Positions 28,033 through 37,011 of a stretch of 64,000 nucleotides of DNA are shown one piece after another. Position 1 is the stretch's first letter; each line of letters begins with the position of its first letter. The notes beneath the pieces are model-generated. The model had not been told where the DNA came from. It saw nothing but the letters and a program-made list of their open reading frames with translations, and ran no database searches. Origin of the DNA: Salipaludibacillus aurantiacus (GTDB taxonomy: Bacteria > Bacillota > Bacilli > Bacillales > Salisediminibacteriaceae); contig NZ_FOGT01000004.1 of the NCBI RefSeq assembly GCF_900111295.1, positions 124,001-188,000 on the forward strand. Direction: 5' to 3'. The translations under genes and the position numbers were made by a program.

Positions 28033-28552
28033 AGTGGGTGGGCAAATATCGCCCACTCGTTAGCACCAAAGTTGTCGAGTGGGTCTTAAAGTGTGAATAA
28101 GACCCACTTAGTCAGTGGATAAGCAGCCGAGTGGGTCATATATCGGAAATAAGATCCGTTCAGAAGGCAGCACGCCAAGTGAGAGGCTCATATATTGGAA
28201 ATAAGGTTCACTCAGAAGGCAGCACGCCAAGTGAGAGGCTCATATATCGGAAATAAGATCCGCTCAGAAGGCACCGAACCAAGTGAGCGGGTCATATATT
28301 GGAAATAAGGTTCACTCAGAAGGCAGCACGCCAAGTGAGAGGCTCATATATCGGAAATAAGATCCGCTCAGAAGGCACCGAACCAAGTGAGCGGGTCATA
28401 TATTGGAAATAAGGTCCACTCAGAAGGCAGCACGCCAAGTGAGAGGCTCATATATCGGAAATAAGGTTCACTCAGAAGGCAGCACGCCAAGTGAGAGGCT
28501 CATATATCGGAAATAAGGTCCACTCAGAAGGCAGCACGACAAGTGAGTGCCT
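28032..28552. repeat. Array 1 of a 52-bp tandem repeat (about ten units)
   Basis: Units begin (GAGNGG) at 28077, 28129, 28181, 28233, 28285, 28337, 28389, 28441, 28493 and 28545, exactly 52 bp apart, with a divergent copy at 28032. A typical unit reads GAGCGGGTCATATAT, then YGGAAATAAGGTYCACTCAG, then AAGGCAGCACGCCAAGT. The left GAGYGGGTC and right GGTCCACTC are an imperfect inverted repeat. Units 3-4 (28233-28336) and 5-6 (28337-28440) are nearly identical, so a 104-bp dimer has been duplicated. The same unit builds array 2 at 59718-60246. Confidence 0.95.
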
Positions 28553-28836
28553 TTATTTTAATTGTAGTTATGAATTTCAAGAAAAATACAAGCATCTTTA
28601 TTTTCTTGCACCTAATATACACGTGCTGGATCATCCTGCCTCATCGGCATTATCTGACACATGCTGCGTCCTCATCTGCCTCACCCTCCTTATCCCCCTA
28701 ATGCCGCATCATCCTGACTTAAAAAAACCTTATATGCTTTTTTTGTCAATTATCGCACATTTTAACGGATATGCTAGGAGAGGGATAAATTTTTTCGTAT
28801 GATAAGGGTAACAGGTAAAAAACGGGGGTGGGTATG
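28553..28836. other. Intergenic region before the two-component system
   Basis: AT-rich upstream half with a pyrimidine-rich centre. An ORF running through the array into this region lacks a ribosome binding site and family features. No convincing promoter was found; TATGAT at 28798-28803 lacks a good -35. Confidence 0.5.
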
Positions 28837-29535
28837 ATGGGGCAGAGAAACTTCACAATTCTGGTAGCCGATGACGAAGCCGAAATGACGGCATTTATTT
28901 CTGAGTATATTGAGAAGGAAGGTTACCGGGTGGTTACGGCAGAAAACGGGCGTGAACTCCTGGATATAATTAACACCCATAAAATAGATCTTATTCTCCT
29001 TGATGTGATGATGCCGGTAATGAACGGCTTTGAGGCATTAAAAGAAATGAGGATGACAAGGAAAATTCCAGTCATTATGGTCACAGCAAAGTCAGATGAA
29101 AATGACCGTATCCAGGGACTTAAATCGGGAGCTGATGATTACATTATTAAACCTTTTAGTCCAAGGGAACTGCTGGCCAGGGTTGAAGCCCAGCTGCGGA
29201 GAAACTACGAATTTAATGAAGAAAACGATACAGGCGAGATGACGTACGGAATTATAGAAGTAAACCCTGGTGCCCGTAAAGTTTATGTGAACAATGAACT
29301 GATCAGCTTAACCCGAAAAGAGTATGATCTGCTTATCCATTTTTTGAATCATCCAGAGCAGGTGTTTAACCGGGAACAGCTGCTGGACCGGGTATGGGGA
29401 ATGAATTATACGGCAGGCGGGCACCGCACAGTCGATACTCATATGAAAACACTAAGGTTCAAAATGAAACAGGCTGGAGAGTATTTCCAGACTGTTTATG
29501 GTGTCGGTTATGTCCTTGAGAAGGTGAAAACATGA
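28837..29535 (+). CDS. OmpR/PhoB-type response regulator
   Basis: Receiver domain with acidic pocket ADDE, phospho-acceptor Asp in LILLDVMMPVMNG, Thr in VTAKS and Lys in IKPFSPRELLARV, then a winged-helix DNA-binding domain (LTRKEYDLLIHFLNHP...HRTVDTHMKTLRFKM). Start 28837 has GGGGGTG six bases upstream; ATG 28834 is equally in frame. The stop overlaps the kinase start (ATGA). It follows the reductase operon and repeat array on the same strand, so control of the reductase is possible but unproven. Confidence 0.92.
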   Translation: MGQRNFTILVADDEAEMTAFISEYIEKEGYRVVTAENGRELLDIINTHKIDLILLDVMMPVMNGFEALKEMRMTRKIPVIMVTAKSDENDRIQGLKSGADDYIIKPFSPRELLARVEAQLRRNYEFNEENDTGEMTYGIIEVNPGARKVYVNNELISLTRKEYDLLIHFLNHPEQVFNREQLLDRVWGMNYTAGGHRTVDTHMKTLRFKMKQAGEYFQTVYGVGYVLEKVKT

Positions 29536-30944
29536 CATGGTCTCTTAAGAAAAAAACGTGGATTTTCATTATCGCTTTTACAAGTGTCACGATGTTTTCA
29601 ATTATTATGCTGACAGATTATTTATATGAACAGTATTATATGGAAAACCAGATCGCCCAGTTAAGCGCAAGGGGAGACGTCCTTGCTGAAGTTTACTATG
29701 AGCAGGATGATGAGGAAAAGGAAGAATTCCATCAGCTTATTTCCTTTATGTCCAGGTGTGCAGCTGCCCATATACAATATGACGACTCGGAAAACCTGTT
29801 AAACGGACAGCTGCCTTTAAATATACCTTTGAACGAGACCGAACGCCAATTGACTGATGAAGAAATGGTGAACCTGTCTGAAAATAACCCTCTGATTTCG
29901 ACCAAAGCAGGCCACAATGAAGACTATCTTGTTATATTAAACCCATTACTGGATGATCACGAGACCCTGCTTGGAGCTGTCATTATTTCCACTCCAGTTA
30001 CTGCTACTTTTGCCCCTTTCCAATCGGTTCAAGGGCTGATATTTGCGGTTTTAGCTTTGGCATTTACACTCATTGTGTTTATTTTAAAAAAAGTGGCAGA
30101 TTACGTCATTAACCCGGTTGAGAAAATAACAGCTATTTCAAAGGACGTAGCCAGGGGGGATTTTTCAAGGAAGATAGAGGTTTCTAATAAGGACGAAATA
30201 GGAGACCTGGCAGCTTCTTTTAATTACATGAGTACTTCCTTAGCTGAAGCCGACCAGAAAAAACAGGAATTTCTCGGCAATGTGTCTCATGAATTAAGAA
30301 CTCCTTTAAGTTATTTAAAAGGATATTCGGAAGTGCTGCTGGATCAGCAGGGAAAAGGGGAACCACTGAATACAAAATATATAGAAAAAATACAGGCCGA
30401 GGGAAACCGGATGGAGAGTCTGATTCACGACCTCCTTGACTTAGCGCGGCTGGAAGGAGACTCCTATCCAATGTCGCTCGCTCCGATACCCTTTGCGCAG
30501 CTTATAGAAGAGGCAGTCGAACGATTGGATTTATTATGCAGGGGACAGGAGTTGGAAATAAGAACTGACCTCGATTACAGCGCCATTATTAACGGAGATG
30601 AAAAACGGATTGAACAAGTTCTCGTCAATTTAATAGAAAACGCTGTCCGATACGGAAAAGAAGGAAACTATATCGACGTCTTAATGGAAACAGAAGGAGA
30701 CGAGGCTGTATTAAAGGTTATTGATTACGGGGAAGGCATCCCGGCAGACGCATTGAAGCAGCTCACCGAACGTTTCTACCGGATTGATAAATCGAGATCA
30801 CGCGCCTCGGGAGGGACAGGATTAGGTCTTACCATTGTTAAAGAAATAATCAAAAAGCATAACGGCTCCCTCGCATTTGAGTCTGAACCTGGTAAAGGCA
30901 TGACTGTGACAGTCAAACTGCCCTTGTTTACAAAGAGTTTTTAG
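29532..30944 (+). CDS. Membrane sensor histidine kinase
   Basis: A 470-residue kinase with one N-terminal membrane helix (11-28), an extracytoplasmic sensor region of about 130 residues, a second helix near 160-185, HAMP, a HisKA domain with NVSHELRTPLSYLKG, and an ATPase domain with N-box LIENAVRYG, G1 DYGEGIP and G2 GGTGLGL. The four-base overlap with the regulator gene marks a cognate pair. The sensor region is acidic, with a single Cys in MSRCAAAH. The signal is unknown. Confidence 0.92.
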   Translation: MTWSLKKKTWIFIIAFTSVTMFSIIMLTDYLYEQYYMENQIAQLSARGDVLAEVYYEQDDEEKEEFHQLISFMSRCAAAHIQYDDSENLLNGQLPLNIPLNETERQLTDEEMVNLSENNPLISTKAGHNEDYLVILNPLLDDHETLLGAVIISTPVTATFAPFQSVQGLIFAVLALAFTLIVFILKKVADYVINPVEKITAISKDVARGDFSRKIEVSNKDEIGDLAASFNYMSTSLAEADQKKQEFLGNVSHELRTPLSYLKGYSEVLLDQQGKGEPLNTKYIEKIQAEGNRMESLIHDLLDLARLEGDSYPMSLAPIPFAQLIEEAVERLDLLCRGQELEIRTDLDYSAIINGDEKRIEQVLVNLIENAVRYGKEGNYIDVLMETEGDEAVLKVIDYGEGIPADALKQLTERFYRIDKSRSRASGGTGLGLTIVKEIIKKHNGSLAFESEPGKGMTVTVKLPLFTKSF

Positions 30945-31041
30945 CATGGGAGAAGGTTTTTCACTCCTCCACCGAATAGAATAAAAGACCGTTTAACCAT
31001 GCATAATAAAACCGTTGCAACAGATAAGGACGGTGAGATGC

Positions 31042-32007
31042 ATGGTTTATGTTTTGCTCGTTGCAGGTTTTATACTTTTAATTAAGGGAGCAGACTGGTT
31101 TGTAACCGGGGCTTCAGAAATAGCCCGTATTTTAAAGGTCTCACCTGTACTGGTCGGATTAACAATTGTCGCTTTTGGAACTGGCGCGCCCGAGGCGACT
31201 GTCAGTATTATTGCTGCGGTGGAAGACAGTCCCGGGCTTACTTTCGGAAACGTGATAGGGAGCAATATTATTAATATTGCAGGAGTCATTGGACTTACGG
31301 CAGTGATTCTACCATTAAAAGTGGAAAGCCAGACGGTCCGCAAAGAAATTCCATTTACTCTGCTTGCAGGTGTGGCGATCCTGGCTTTAGTGGCTGACAG
31401 GTGGGTGGATGCGGAGGCAACTAATATACTTACCCGCGGGGACGGTATTGTCCTGTTACTATTTTTCACTATTTTTATGTACTATGTATTTGAATTGGCG
31501 AGAAACCACAGAGACAAAGCCATAACCGAGGGTGTGGATGAGCGCACAGCCTCTGGGGGCGGGTGGGGAAAAAACAGTTTATTTACACTTTCAGGGCTTG
31601 GAGCGGTAGTTCTTGGCGGCTACTGGGTCGTAGAAAGCAGTACAGATATAGCTCTTCAGTTTGGAATGAGCGAAACACTTGTAGGGTTAACTGTCGTCTC
31701 TGTAGGTTCGTCTCTTCCTGAATTTGTTACAGCGATCACTGCAGCTATCAGGAAGTTCAGTGATCTGGCTTTAGGCAGCATTGTCGGAAGCTGTATCTTT
31801 AATATTTTATTTGTATTAGGAGCTGCTTCTATCATTAACCCTCTTAACATAGACAGCAGAATATTTGTTGATGTCACATTTATGATTATTCTTACGGTTT
31901 CACTCCTCATGTTCTCCAGGACAGGCTGGAAAGTCGGCAGGCTGGAAGGAGCCGTACTCGTCAGTTCCTACATTATTTATCTCATTTATATTATTTATCG
32001 TAATTAA
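31042..32007 (+). CDS. CaCA-family calcium/cation:sodium antiporter (YrbG-like)
   Basis: Exports calcium or another cation in exchange for sodium or protons. Two alpha-repeats carry the transport signatures: AFGTGAPEATVSI near residue 47 and VGSSLPEFVTAI near 225, each with the essential acidic residue. Ten hydrophobic segments are apparent over 321 residues, with a short charged loop (RNHRDKAITEGVDERT) in the middle. ATG 31042 begins the first helix; an upstream TTG at 31015 is unlikely. Such exchangers suit a sodium-rich habitat. Confidence 0.88.
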   Translation: MVYVLLVAGFILLIKGADWFVTGASEIARILKVSPVLVGLTIVAFGTGAPEATVSIIAAVEDSPGLTFGNVIGSNIINIAGVIGLTAVILPLKVESQTVRKEIPFTLLAGVAILALVADRWVDAEATNILTRGDGIVLLLFFTIFMYYVFELARNHRDKAITEGVDERTASGGGWGKNSLFTLSGLGAVVLGGYWVVESSTDIALQFGMSETLVGLTVVSVGSSLPEFVTAITAAIRKFSDLALGSIVGSCIFNILFVLGAASIINPLNIDSRIFVDVTFMIILTVSLLMFSRTGWKVGRLEGAVLVSSYIIYLIYIIYRN

Positions 32008-32042
32008 AAGCACCTGCCGCCTGAGTCTGGCAGGTGCTTTTA
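32006..32042 (+). terminator. Rho-independent terminator after the antiporter
   Basis: AAAAGCACCTGCC and GGCAGGTGCTTTT pair perfectly (13 bp) around a ten-base loop. The left arm overlaps the stop codon. Confidence 0.92.
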
Positions 32043-32211
32043 AATGAGCTGTAAACATTTTATACCAGACTATTTTCACCCCCTTTTAAACGACGTTCAG
32101 CACGAAAGGGTTTATAATAGTTTGAAAATTTCATAAACATTGATAGAATGAAGCTGATGCACCGGCTTTTTTGCTTGCTGTGTCAAATTGCTGCAGGAGG
32201 TACTTTTCGGC

Positions 32212-32664
32212 ATGGATTGGTACATAAAAAAATTTGAAGATCTGACTACAAATGAACTTTACGACTTGATCAGGGAAAGAGTGAATGTTTTTGTCGTAGA
32301 ACAGAATTGCCCTTATCCCGAAGTAGACGATAAGGATCAGGCATCTTATCACCTTTACGCTAAAAAAAATGGCGAAGTGGTTGCCTATACGAGGCTTCTC
32401 CCAGCTGGTGTCAGTTATGAACAGGCATCGATCGGCCGTGTGCTTGTAAAAGAAAGCTGCCGGAAAACAGGCCTTGGCAGAGAATTAATGGAGCGGTCTA
32501 TGGATTTTTTAAAGAATCACCTGAAAGAAAAGGAAGTTAAACTGCAGGCTCAGGAATATGCCATGCACTTTTATGGTTCATTCGGATTTAAACCAGTGTC
32601 AGAGGTATATTTGGAAGATGATATTCCCCATGTAGATATGGTTTGGAAGGATCCATCACACTAA
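32212..32664 (+). CDS. elaA: GNAT acetyltransferase, ElaA family
   Basis: A 150-residue ElaA-type N-acetyltransferase. The family's start (WYIKKFEDLTTNELYDLIR) leads to VFVVEQNCPYPEVDDKDQ, then the acetyl-CoA-binding IGRVLVKESCRKTGLGREL and the C-terminal AQEYAMHFYGSFGF. ATG 32212 has AGGAGG about 11 bases upstream; the in-frame TTG 32188 has none. The substrate is unknown. An SDR gene follows 20 bp downstream, so the two are probably co-transcribed. Confidence 0.9.
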   Translation: MDWYIKKFEDLTTNELYDLIRERVNVFVVEQNCPYPEVDDKDQASYHLYAKKNGEVVAYTRLLPAGVSYEQASIGRVLVKESCRKTGLGRELMERSMDFLKNHLKEKEVKLQAQEYAMHFYGSFGFKPVSEVYLEDDIPHVDMVWKDPSH

Positions 32665-32684
32665 TTTTTCTAGGAGCTGATTAA

Positions 32685-33470
32685 ATGGACTTAGGGTTAA
32701 AAGGAAAACGTGTACTTGTACTTGCTTCGAGCAAAGGTCTCGGAAAAGCGGCAGCAGAGGCCTATGCGAAAGCAGGAGCGAATGTCATGCTGACGAGCCG
32801 GACGGTGAAAAATGTGAAACAGACAGCTGAGGACCTCTCATCCTTTGCAGAAGGAACAATTGCGTATCATCCTTGTGATGTGTCAAAAAAAGAGGACATA
32901 AAAAAATTAATTGATGAAACGGCGGCCCGCTTTGGCGGAATTGATGTGTTAGTCAACAATGCAGGAGGACCTCCTCCGGGGAAATTTGAAGACCTTGACG
33001 AGGAGGACTGGGAATGGGCTTATCAGCTCACTTTAATGAGCACCGTGAGGGCCATCCGGTATGCTCTTCCGTATTTAAAACAGTCTAAAGGCCGAATTGT
33101 TAATATTACCTCTTCGTCTATTAAAGAGCCGATTGACGGCCTTCTGCTTTCAAACGTTTACCGAATGGGAATAGTGGGACTGGCTAAAACTCTGTCTAAA
33201 GAGCTAGCTCCGGACGGCGTATTGATCAATACGGTGGGCCCTGGAAGAATTGATACTGAGAGAGTGCGGACGCTTGATGCAGCTAAAGCAGAAAAACTGC
33301 AGCTGACTCCAGACGAGGTGCGTGAACAATCGGAAGCTGCTATTCCGCTCGGCAGGTATGGTGAACCTGAAGAGTTTGCCAACATTATTCTGTTCCTGGG
33401 CTCAGGTTTAAACACCTATGTGACAGGGCAGATGTTTGTTGCTGACGGAGGGATGACCCACTCTTACTAG
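32685..33470 (+). CDS. Short-chain dehydrogenase/reductase, atypical active site
   Basis: A 261-residue SDR with a Rossmann dinucleotide site (LASSKGLGKAAAEA near 13-26) and the NNAGG structural motif. The catalytic Ser lies in NITSSSIKE. At the Tyr-x-x-x-Lys position the sequence is NVYRMGIVGLAKTL: Tyr is present but the Lys four residues on is Ile. This subgroup (SNVxRxGVxGLxKTL pattern) is known among bacterial SDRs annotated as 3-oxoacyl-ACP reductase-like. The true substrate is unknown. It probably follows elaA in one transcript. Confidence 0.88.
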   Translation: MDLGLKGKRVLVLASSKGLGKAAAEAYAKAGANVMLTSRTVKNVKQTAEDLSSFAEGTIAYHPCDVSKKEDIKKLIDETAARFGGIDVLVNNAGGPPPGKFEDLDEEDWEWAYQLTLMSTVRAIRYALPYLKQSKGRIVNITSSSIKEPIDGLLLSNVYRMGIVGLAKTLSKELAPDGVLINTVGPGRIDTERVRTLDAAKAEKLQLTPDEVREQSEAAIPLGRYGEPEEFANIILFLGSGLNTYVTGQMFVADGGMTHSY

Positions 33471-33540
33471 ATGGCGCTTTGACAGGTGCGTGCAAAATAG
33501 ACCTGTAGTGAAGCAGGGAAACAAGGAATATAAAACAAGA

Positions 33541-33571
33541 AGCCCGGACGGTGAATACCACTGCCCGGGCT
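33541..33571 (-). terminator. Terminator for the alpha-glucosidase gene
   Basis: AGCCCGG and CCGGGCT pair around a 17-base loop. On the minus strand it is followed by TCTTGTTTT. It lies between the convergent SDR and glucosidase genes. Confidence 0.7.
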
Positions 33572-33585
33572 GTAAGTGTGCCAAT

Positions 33586-35256
33586 TTATTTGATTAAATA
33601 CACTCTTGCTTCGTAAGGTTTTAACGGAACTTCAGAGACATCTTTGTGCGCTTCCACTTCATAATTTGAGAGTACAAGATCAGATCCGGATACTTGAGGC
33701 GCCTCTTTACCTGCCGTCCAGACCGCGTCCTTCTCTGTCAGATTAGTGATAACGAGAGCTGTTTCACCGTTAAGCTCTCTTTTATAAGCAAAAATCTGAG
33801 TATGTTCAGCCATCAGCAAGTCGTAACTTCCGTACGTAAAGATATCATTAGCCTTTTTAAGCTTAATCATCTCTTTATAAAACTGAAGGATAGACCGGTC
33901 ATCTTTCAGCTGTTTTTCTACGTTGATGTCTTTATAGTTCGGGTTAACCTTCAGCCATGGCTTTCCTGTCGTAAACCCGCCGTTCAGTTCACCTGACCAC
34001 TGCATTGGCGTCCGGCTGTTATCCCTTGACGTATGTGCCAGGACATCAAGAATTTTTTCGGGAGACTCACCGGCTGCTGTTTGTTCTGCAAACATATTTA
34101 TGGCAGCGACATCGTTATAATCGTCGAGGGAGTCAAAATAAATATTCGTCATACCGATTTCCTGGCCCTGATAAATATAAGGCGTGCCTTTCATTAAGAA
34201 ATACATGGCACCCAGCGCCGTGGCGCTTTCCCTCCAGTATTCCCTGTCATTGCCCCAGGTGGAGACCACTCTTGCTTTATCATGGTTTTCAATAAACAAG
34301 GCATTCCACCCGTCGTGTTCCAGCCCTTTTTGCCAGCGGGTGAGGGTTTTTTTCAGCTGGCTGACATCAAGCCCTCCGCCCACTTCATAATCCCAAAGAT
34401 CCAGGTGTTCGAACTGGAAAACCATATCCATTTTCCCATGTTCGCCTACCCATAAGTGAGCTTCATCTACACTTACACCGTTGGCTTCACCGACTGTCAT
34501 CGCGTCCGGATACTTTCCGTAAGTTTCGTCTTTATATTCCTGGAGAAAGTCATGGATGCCTTCCTGGTTCATGTGCATGTCGAATGAAGGGACATATTTA
34601 TTTCCTTCAAGATTTGGCATATCCGGAAAGCCGGGCCGTTTTTTAATATGGCTGATGGCGTCAATCCGGAATCCGTCTATTCCTTTTTCAAGCCACCAGT
34701 TCACCATATCATAGAGGGCGTATCTCACTTCTTCGTTTTCCCAGTTCAAGTCAGGCTGTCTCCGGGAAAAAACGTGAAGGTAGTACTGGCCAGTCTGTTC
34801 GTCGTATTCCCAGGCAGACCCGCCAAAAATGCTTTCCCAGTTGTTAGGCTCTTCTCCATTTACTCCGTCACGCCAAATGTACCAGTCCCGTTTAGGGTTG
34901 TCCCTGGAGGAACGGGATTCAATGAACCAGGGATGCTCATCGCTTGTATGGTTTAACACAAGGTCAATAATCAGCCGCATCCCGCGTTTATGTACTTCAC
35001 GCAGCAGCTCGTCAAAGTCAGCCATTGTACCGAAGTCTTCTAGAATATCCTGATAGTCAGAAATATCGTAACCGTTATCATCTAACGGAGATTTATACAT
35101 AGGGCAGATCCAAATGAAATCCACTCCCAAATCTTTCAAGTAATCAAGTCTTTGAATCATTCCGCGCAAGTCACCAAAGCCGTCCCCGTTGCTGTCCTGA
35201 AAACTGCGGGGATATACCTGGTAACCAACTGCTTCTTTCCACCATACTCTATCCAT
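33586..35256 (-). CDS. GH13 alpha-glucosidase (oligo-1,6-glucosidase/MalL subfamily)
   Basis: An intracellular alpha-glucosidase of 556 residues. GH13 regions are all present: DLVLNHTSDEHPWF, GFRIDAISHI with the nucleophile Asp, VGEANG with the acid/base Glu, and ENHDKAR with the transition-state Asp. The residue after the nucleophile is Ala; in subfamily 31 Val there goes with alpha-1,6 activity and Ala with alpha-1,4 preference, so maltose-type substrates are likely. The start ends at 35256 with GAGGTGG upstream; the GTG at 35265 overlaps that site. No sugar transporter is adjacent. A cre-like site lies upstream, suggesting carbon catabolite control. Confidence 0.92.
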   Translation of the reverse strand: MDRVWWKEAVGYQVYPRSFQDSNGDGFGDLRGMIQRLDYLKDLGVDFIWICPMYKSPLDDNGYDISDYQDILEDFGTMADFDELLREVHKRGMRLIIDLVLNHTSDEHPWFIESRSSRDNPKRDWYIWRDGVNGEEPNNWESIFGGSAWEYDEQTGQYYLHVFSRRQPDLNWENEEVRYALYDMVNWWLEKGIDGFRIDAISHIKKRPGFPDMPNLEGNKYVPSFDMHMNQEGIHDFLQEYKDETYGKYPDAMTVGEANGVSVDEAHLWVGEHGKMDMVFQFEHLDLWDYEVGGGLDVSQLKKTLTRWQKGLEHDGWNALFIENHDKARVVSTWGNDREYWRESATALGAMYFLMKGTPYIYQGQEIGMTNIYFDSLDDYNDVAAINMFAEQTAAGESPEKILDVLAHTSRDNSRTPMQWSGELNGGFTTGKPWLKVNPNYKDINVEKQLKDDRSILQFYKEMIKLKKANDIFTYGSYDLLMAEHTQIFAYKRELNGETALVITNLTEKDAVWTAGKEAPQVSGSDLVLSNYEVEAHKDVSEVPLKPYEARVYLIK

Positions 35257-35315
35257 TAATTCCACCTCTTTACATCTTTGAAAACAAATAGTAGCTTTCG
35301 GCGCTGCAACAGTTG

Positions 35316-35329
35316 TGCAAACGTTTTTC
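35316..35329 (-). promoter_or_regulatory. Candidate cre (CcpA) or LacI-type operator upstream of the alpha-glucosidase
   Basis: TGCAAACGTTTTTC matches 8 of the 10 defined positions of TGNAANCGNTNNCA, about 60 bp upstream of the glucosidase start. A LacI-family maltose regulator site would look similar. Confidence 0.45.
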
Positions 35330-35607
35330 CTGACACTAGATTATCATAACTGGACTAAACATGGAATACAATTCTCTTTGGGCAATTTTGTATATGGGTG
35401 TACCTGATAAATAAAACAGGGAGGGAGTAGTGATCACATTTCGCCAGGCGAAAGCTTGCCTTAATATTCCGTTTCACTCTCGGCGAAGGCTTACCCCAAC
35501 AGGCATAAGTGCAACATCGGTTATAGGATCTTCGGCTAACCCCTTGTGCGTGGTTCACAATTACCTTCTCATTTTGTCCCAGTCACTGCCAAAAAAATGT
35601 ATCCTTG

Positions 35608-37011
35608 TTAAATATGCTCGAGATCAACGTCATACTTTCTCACTTTATAAAGCAGGCTTTGTCTTGAAATTCCCAATGTTTCAGCTGCTTTGGACTGATT
35701 TCCGTTTGCTTCTTTTAAAGCATTTTCTATAGCGTTCCGTTCAAAGTATTCCATTTGTTCAGGGAGGGACCGGGATTCAGCATCTCTGTTCAGGTTCCCA
35801 TGGTCGTATGCTTTTTCTGCTGCCGGGCGTGAAAGGTTCAATTCTTCCTGTATTTCTTTAGGGAAATCTTTTAATTCAAGCTCAGAGCCTGCCGATAAAA
35901 CTGTCGCCCGGGCCAGGGCATTGTATAGTTCCCGGATGTTCCCTGGCCATGAATAGCGCGCAAGCTGTTTGACTGTTTCTTCTGATAATGAATAAGCCCT
36001 GCGATGTTCAGTTTCAAAGTTTGAAAGAAGCTGATAGATAAGAGAGGGGATGTCTTCTTTTCTCTCTTGCAAAGGCGGGAGGTCAATCCCGATGATATTT
36101 AAACGGTAATAAAGGTCTTCGCGAAACTTTCCTTCCTGTACAAGCTTCCATAAATTACGGTTCGTTGCTGCAATTAGCCTCACATCAGCCTCTTTAGTCG
36201 TAGAACTCCCTAAAGGGATAAACTGTTTTTCCTGGGTGACCTGAAGCAGTTTGCTTTGCAGCTCCAGAGGCATGTCTCCGATTTCATCCAGAAACAATGT
36301 TCCTCCTTCAGCGGCTTCTACTTTACCTTTCCGGTTATCCGCTGCTCCTGTAAAGGCACCTTTCACGTATCCAAAAAGTTCACTTTCCAGAAGGTTTGCG
36401 GGTATAGCGGCACAATTTAATGAAATAAATGGTCCGTGCTGCCGCGAGCTTTCAAGATGAATAGCTTTAGCGCAGTGGGATTTGCCAGTACCGCTTTCCC
36501 CCTGCAGAAGAACCGTTACATCCTGTTTGGACACACGTTGAATCATGTCAAATACTTGTTTCATATTTTCACTGACACCAATCATTCCGTGCAGCTGAAA
36601 TTTGGTTTGCATTTCTTTTTTTAATTCACGGTTTTCTTCATTCATAGCCTGCCAGCGTAACGCCCGTTCAATAACAACCTTTAACTCTTCTGATTTGACT
36701 GGTTTAGTCAGATAGTCGAAAGCTCCAAGTTTCATTGCTTCTACCGCATCTTCTACATCCCCGTAGGCAGTCGAGAGTATTAATGGTATACCGGGATACA
36801 AAGGCTTCCACGCTTCCAGCAGTTTTATTCCTGTCGTATCCGGGAGAAGGATATCAAGGACGGCTGCATCTATCCAGTGGTCATTCATTAACTGGTTTGC
36901 TTCTTTGCCGTTATGGGCCCCGTAGACAGTATAGCCTTCTTTTTCTAATGTTTGCCGAATAAGCCGGTGAAGTTTCTTGTTATCTTCCACCAGCAAGATT
37001 GATTTACTCAT
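35608..37011 (-). CDS. NtrC-family sigma-54-dependent response regulator
   Basis: A receiver domain (VEDN, phospho-Asp in [13 protein letters not shown], Lys in [10 protein letters not shown]) is followed by an AAA+ domain with Walker A GESGTGKS, the GAFTGA loop that contacts sigma-54, Walker [11 protein letters not shown], and a Fis-type helix-turn-helix ([20 protein letters not shown]). Start ends at 37011: [11 protein letters not shown] with AAAGGAG upstream; the longer open frame lacks a start signal. It overlaps the kinase stop by eight bases. Its target promoter must carry a -24/-12 element; none was noticed here, so the pathway is unknown. Confidence 0.94.
   Translation of the reverse strand: MSKSILLVEDNKKLHRLIRQTLEKEGYTVYGAHNGKEANQLMNDHWIDAAVLDILLPDTTGIKLLEAWKPLYPGIPLILSTAYGDVEDAVEAMKLGAFDYLTKPVKSEELKVVIERALRWQAMNEENRELKKEMQTKFQLHGMIGVSENMKQVFDMIQRVSKQDVTVLLQGESGTGKSHCAKAIHLESSRQHGPFISLNCAAIPANLLESELFGYVKGAFTGAADNRKGKVEAAEGGTLFLDEIGDMPLELQSKLLQVTQEKQFIPLGSSTTKEADVRLIAATNRNLWKLVQEGKFREDLYYRLNIIGIDLPPLQERKEDIPSLIYQLLSNFETEHRRAYSLSEETVKQLARYSWPGNIRELYNALARATVLSAGSELELKDFPKEIQEELNLSRPAAEKAYDHGNLNRDAESRSLPEQMEYFERNAIENALKEANGNQSKAAETLGISRQSLLYKVRKYDVDLEHI

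Noticed and set aside
28032-28552. CRISPR array
   Set aside because: The whole 52-bp unit is repeated, including the linkers; there are no unique spacers and no cas genes.
28491-28802. 103-aa ORF starting in array 1
   Set aside because: Begins within repeat units, lacks a ribosome binding site and ends in low-complexity intergenic sequence.
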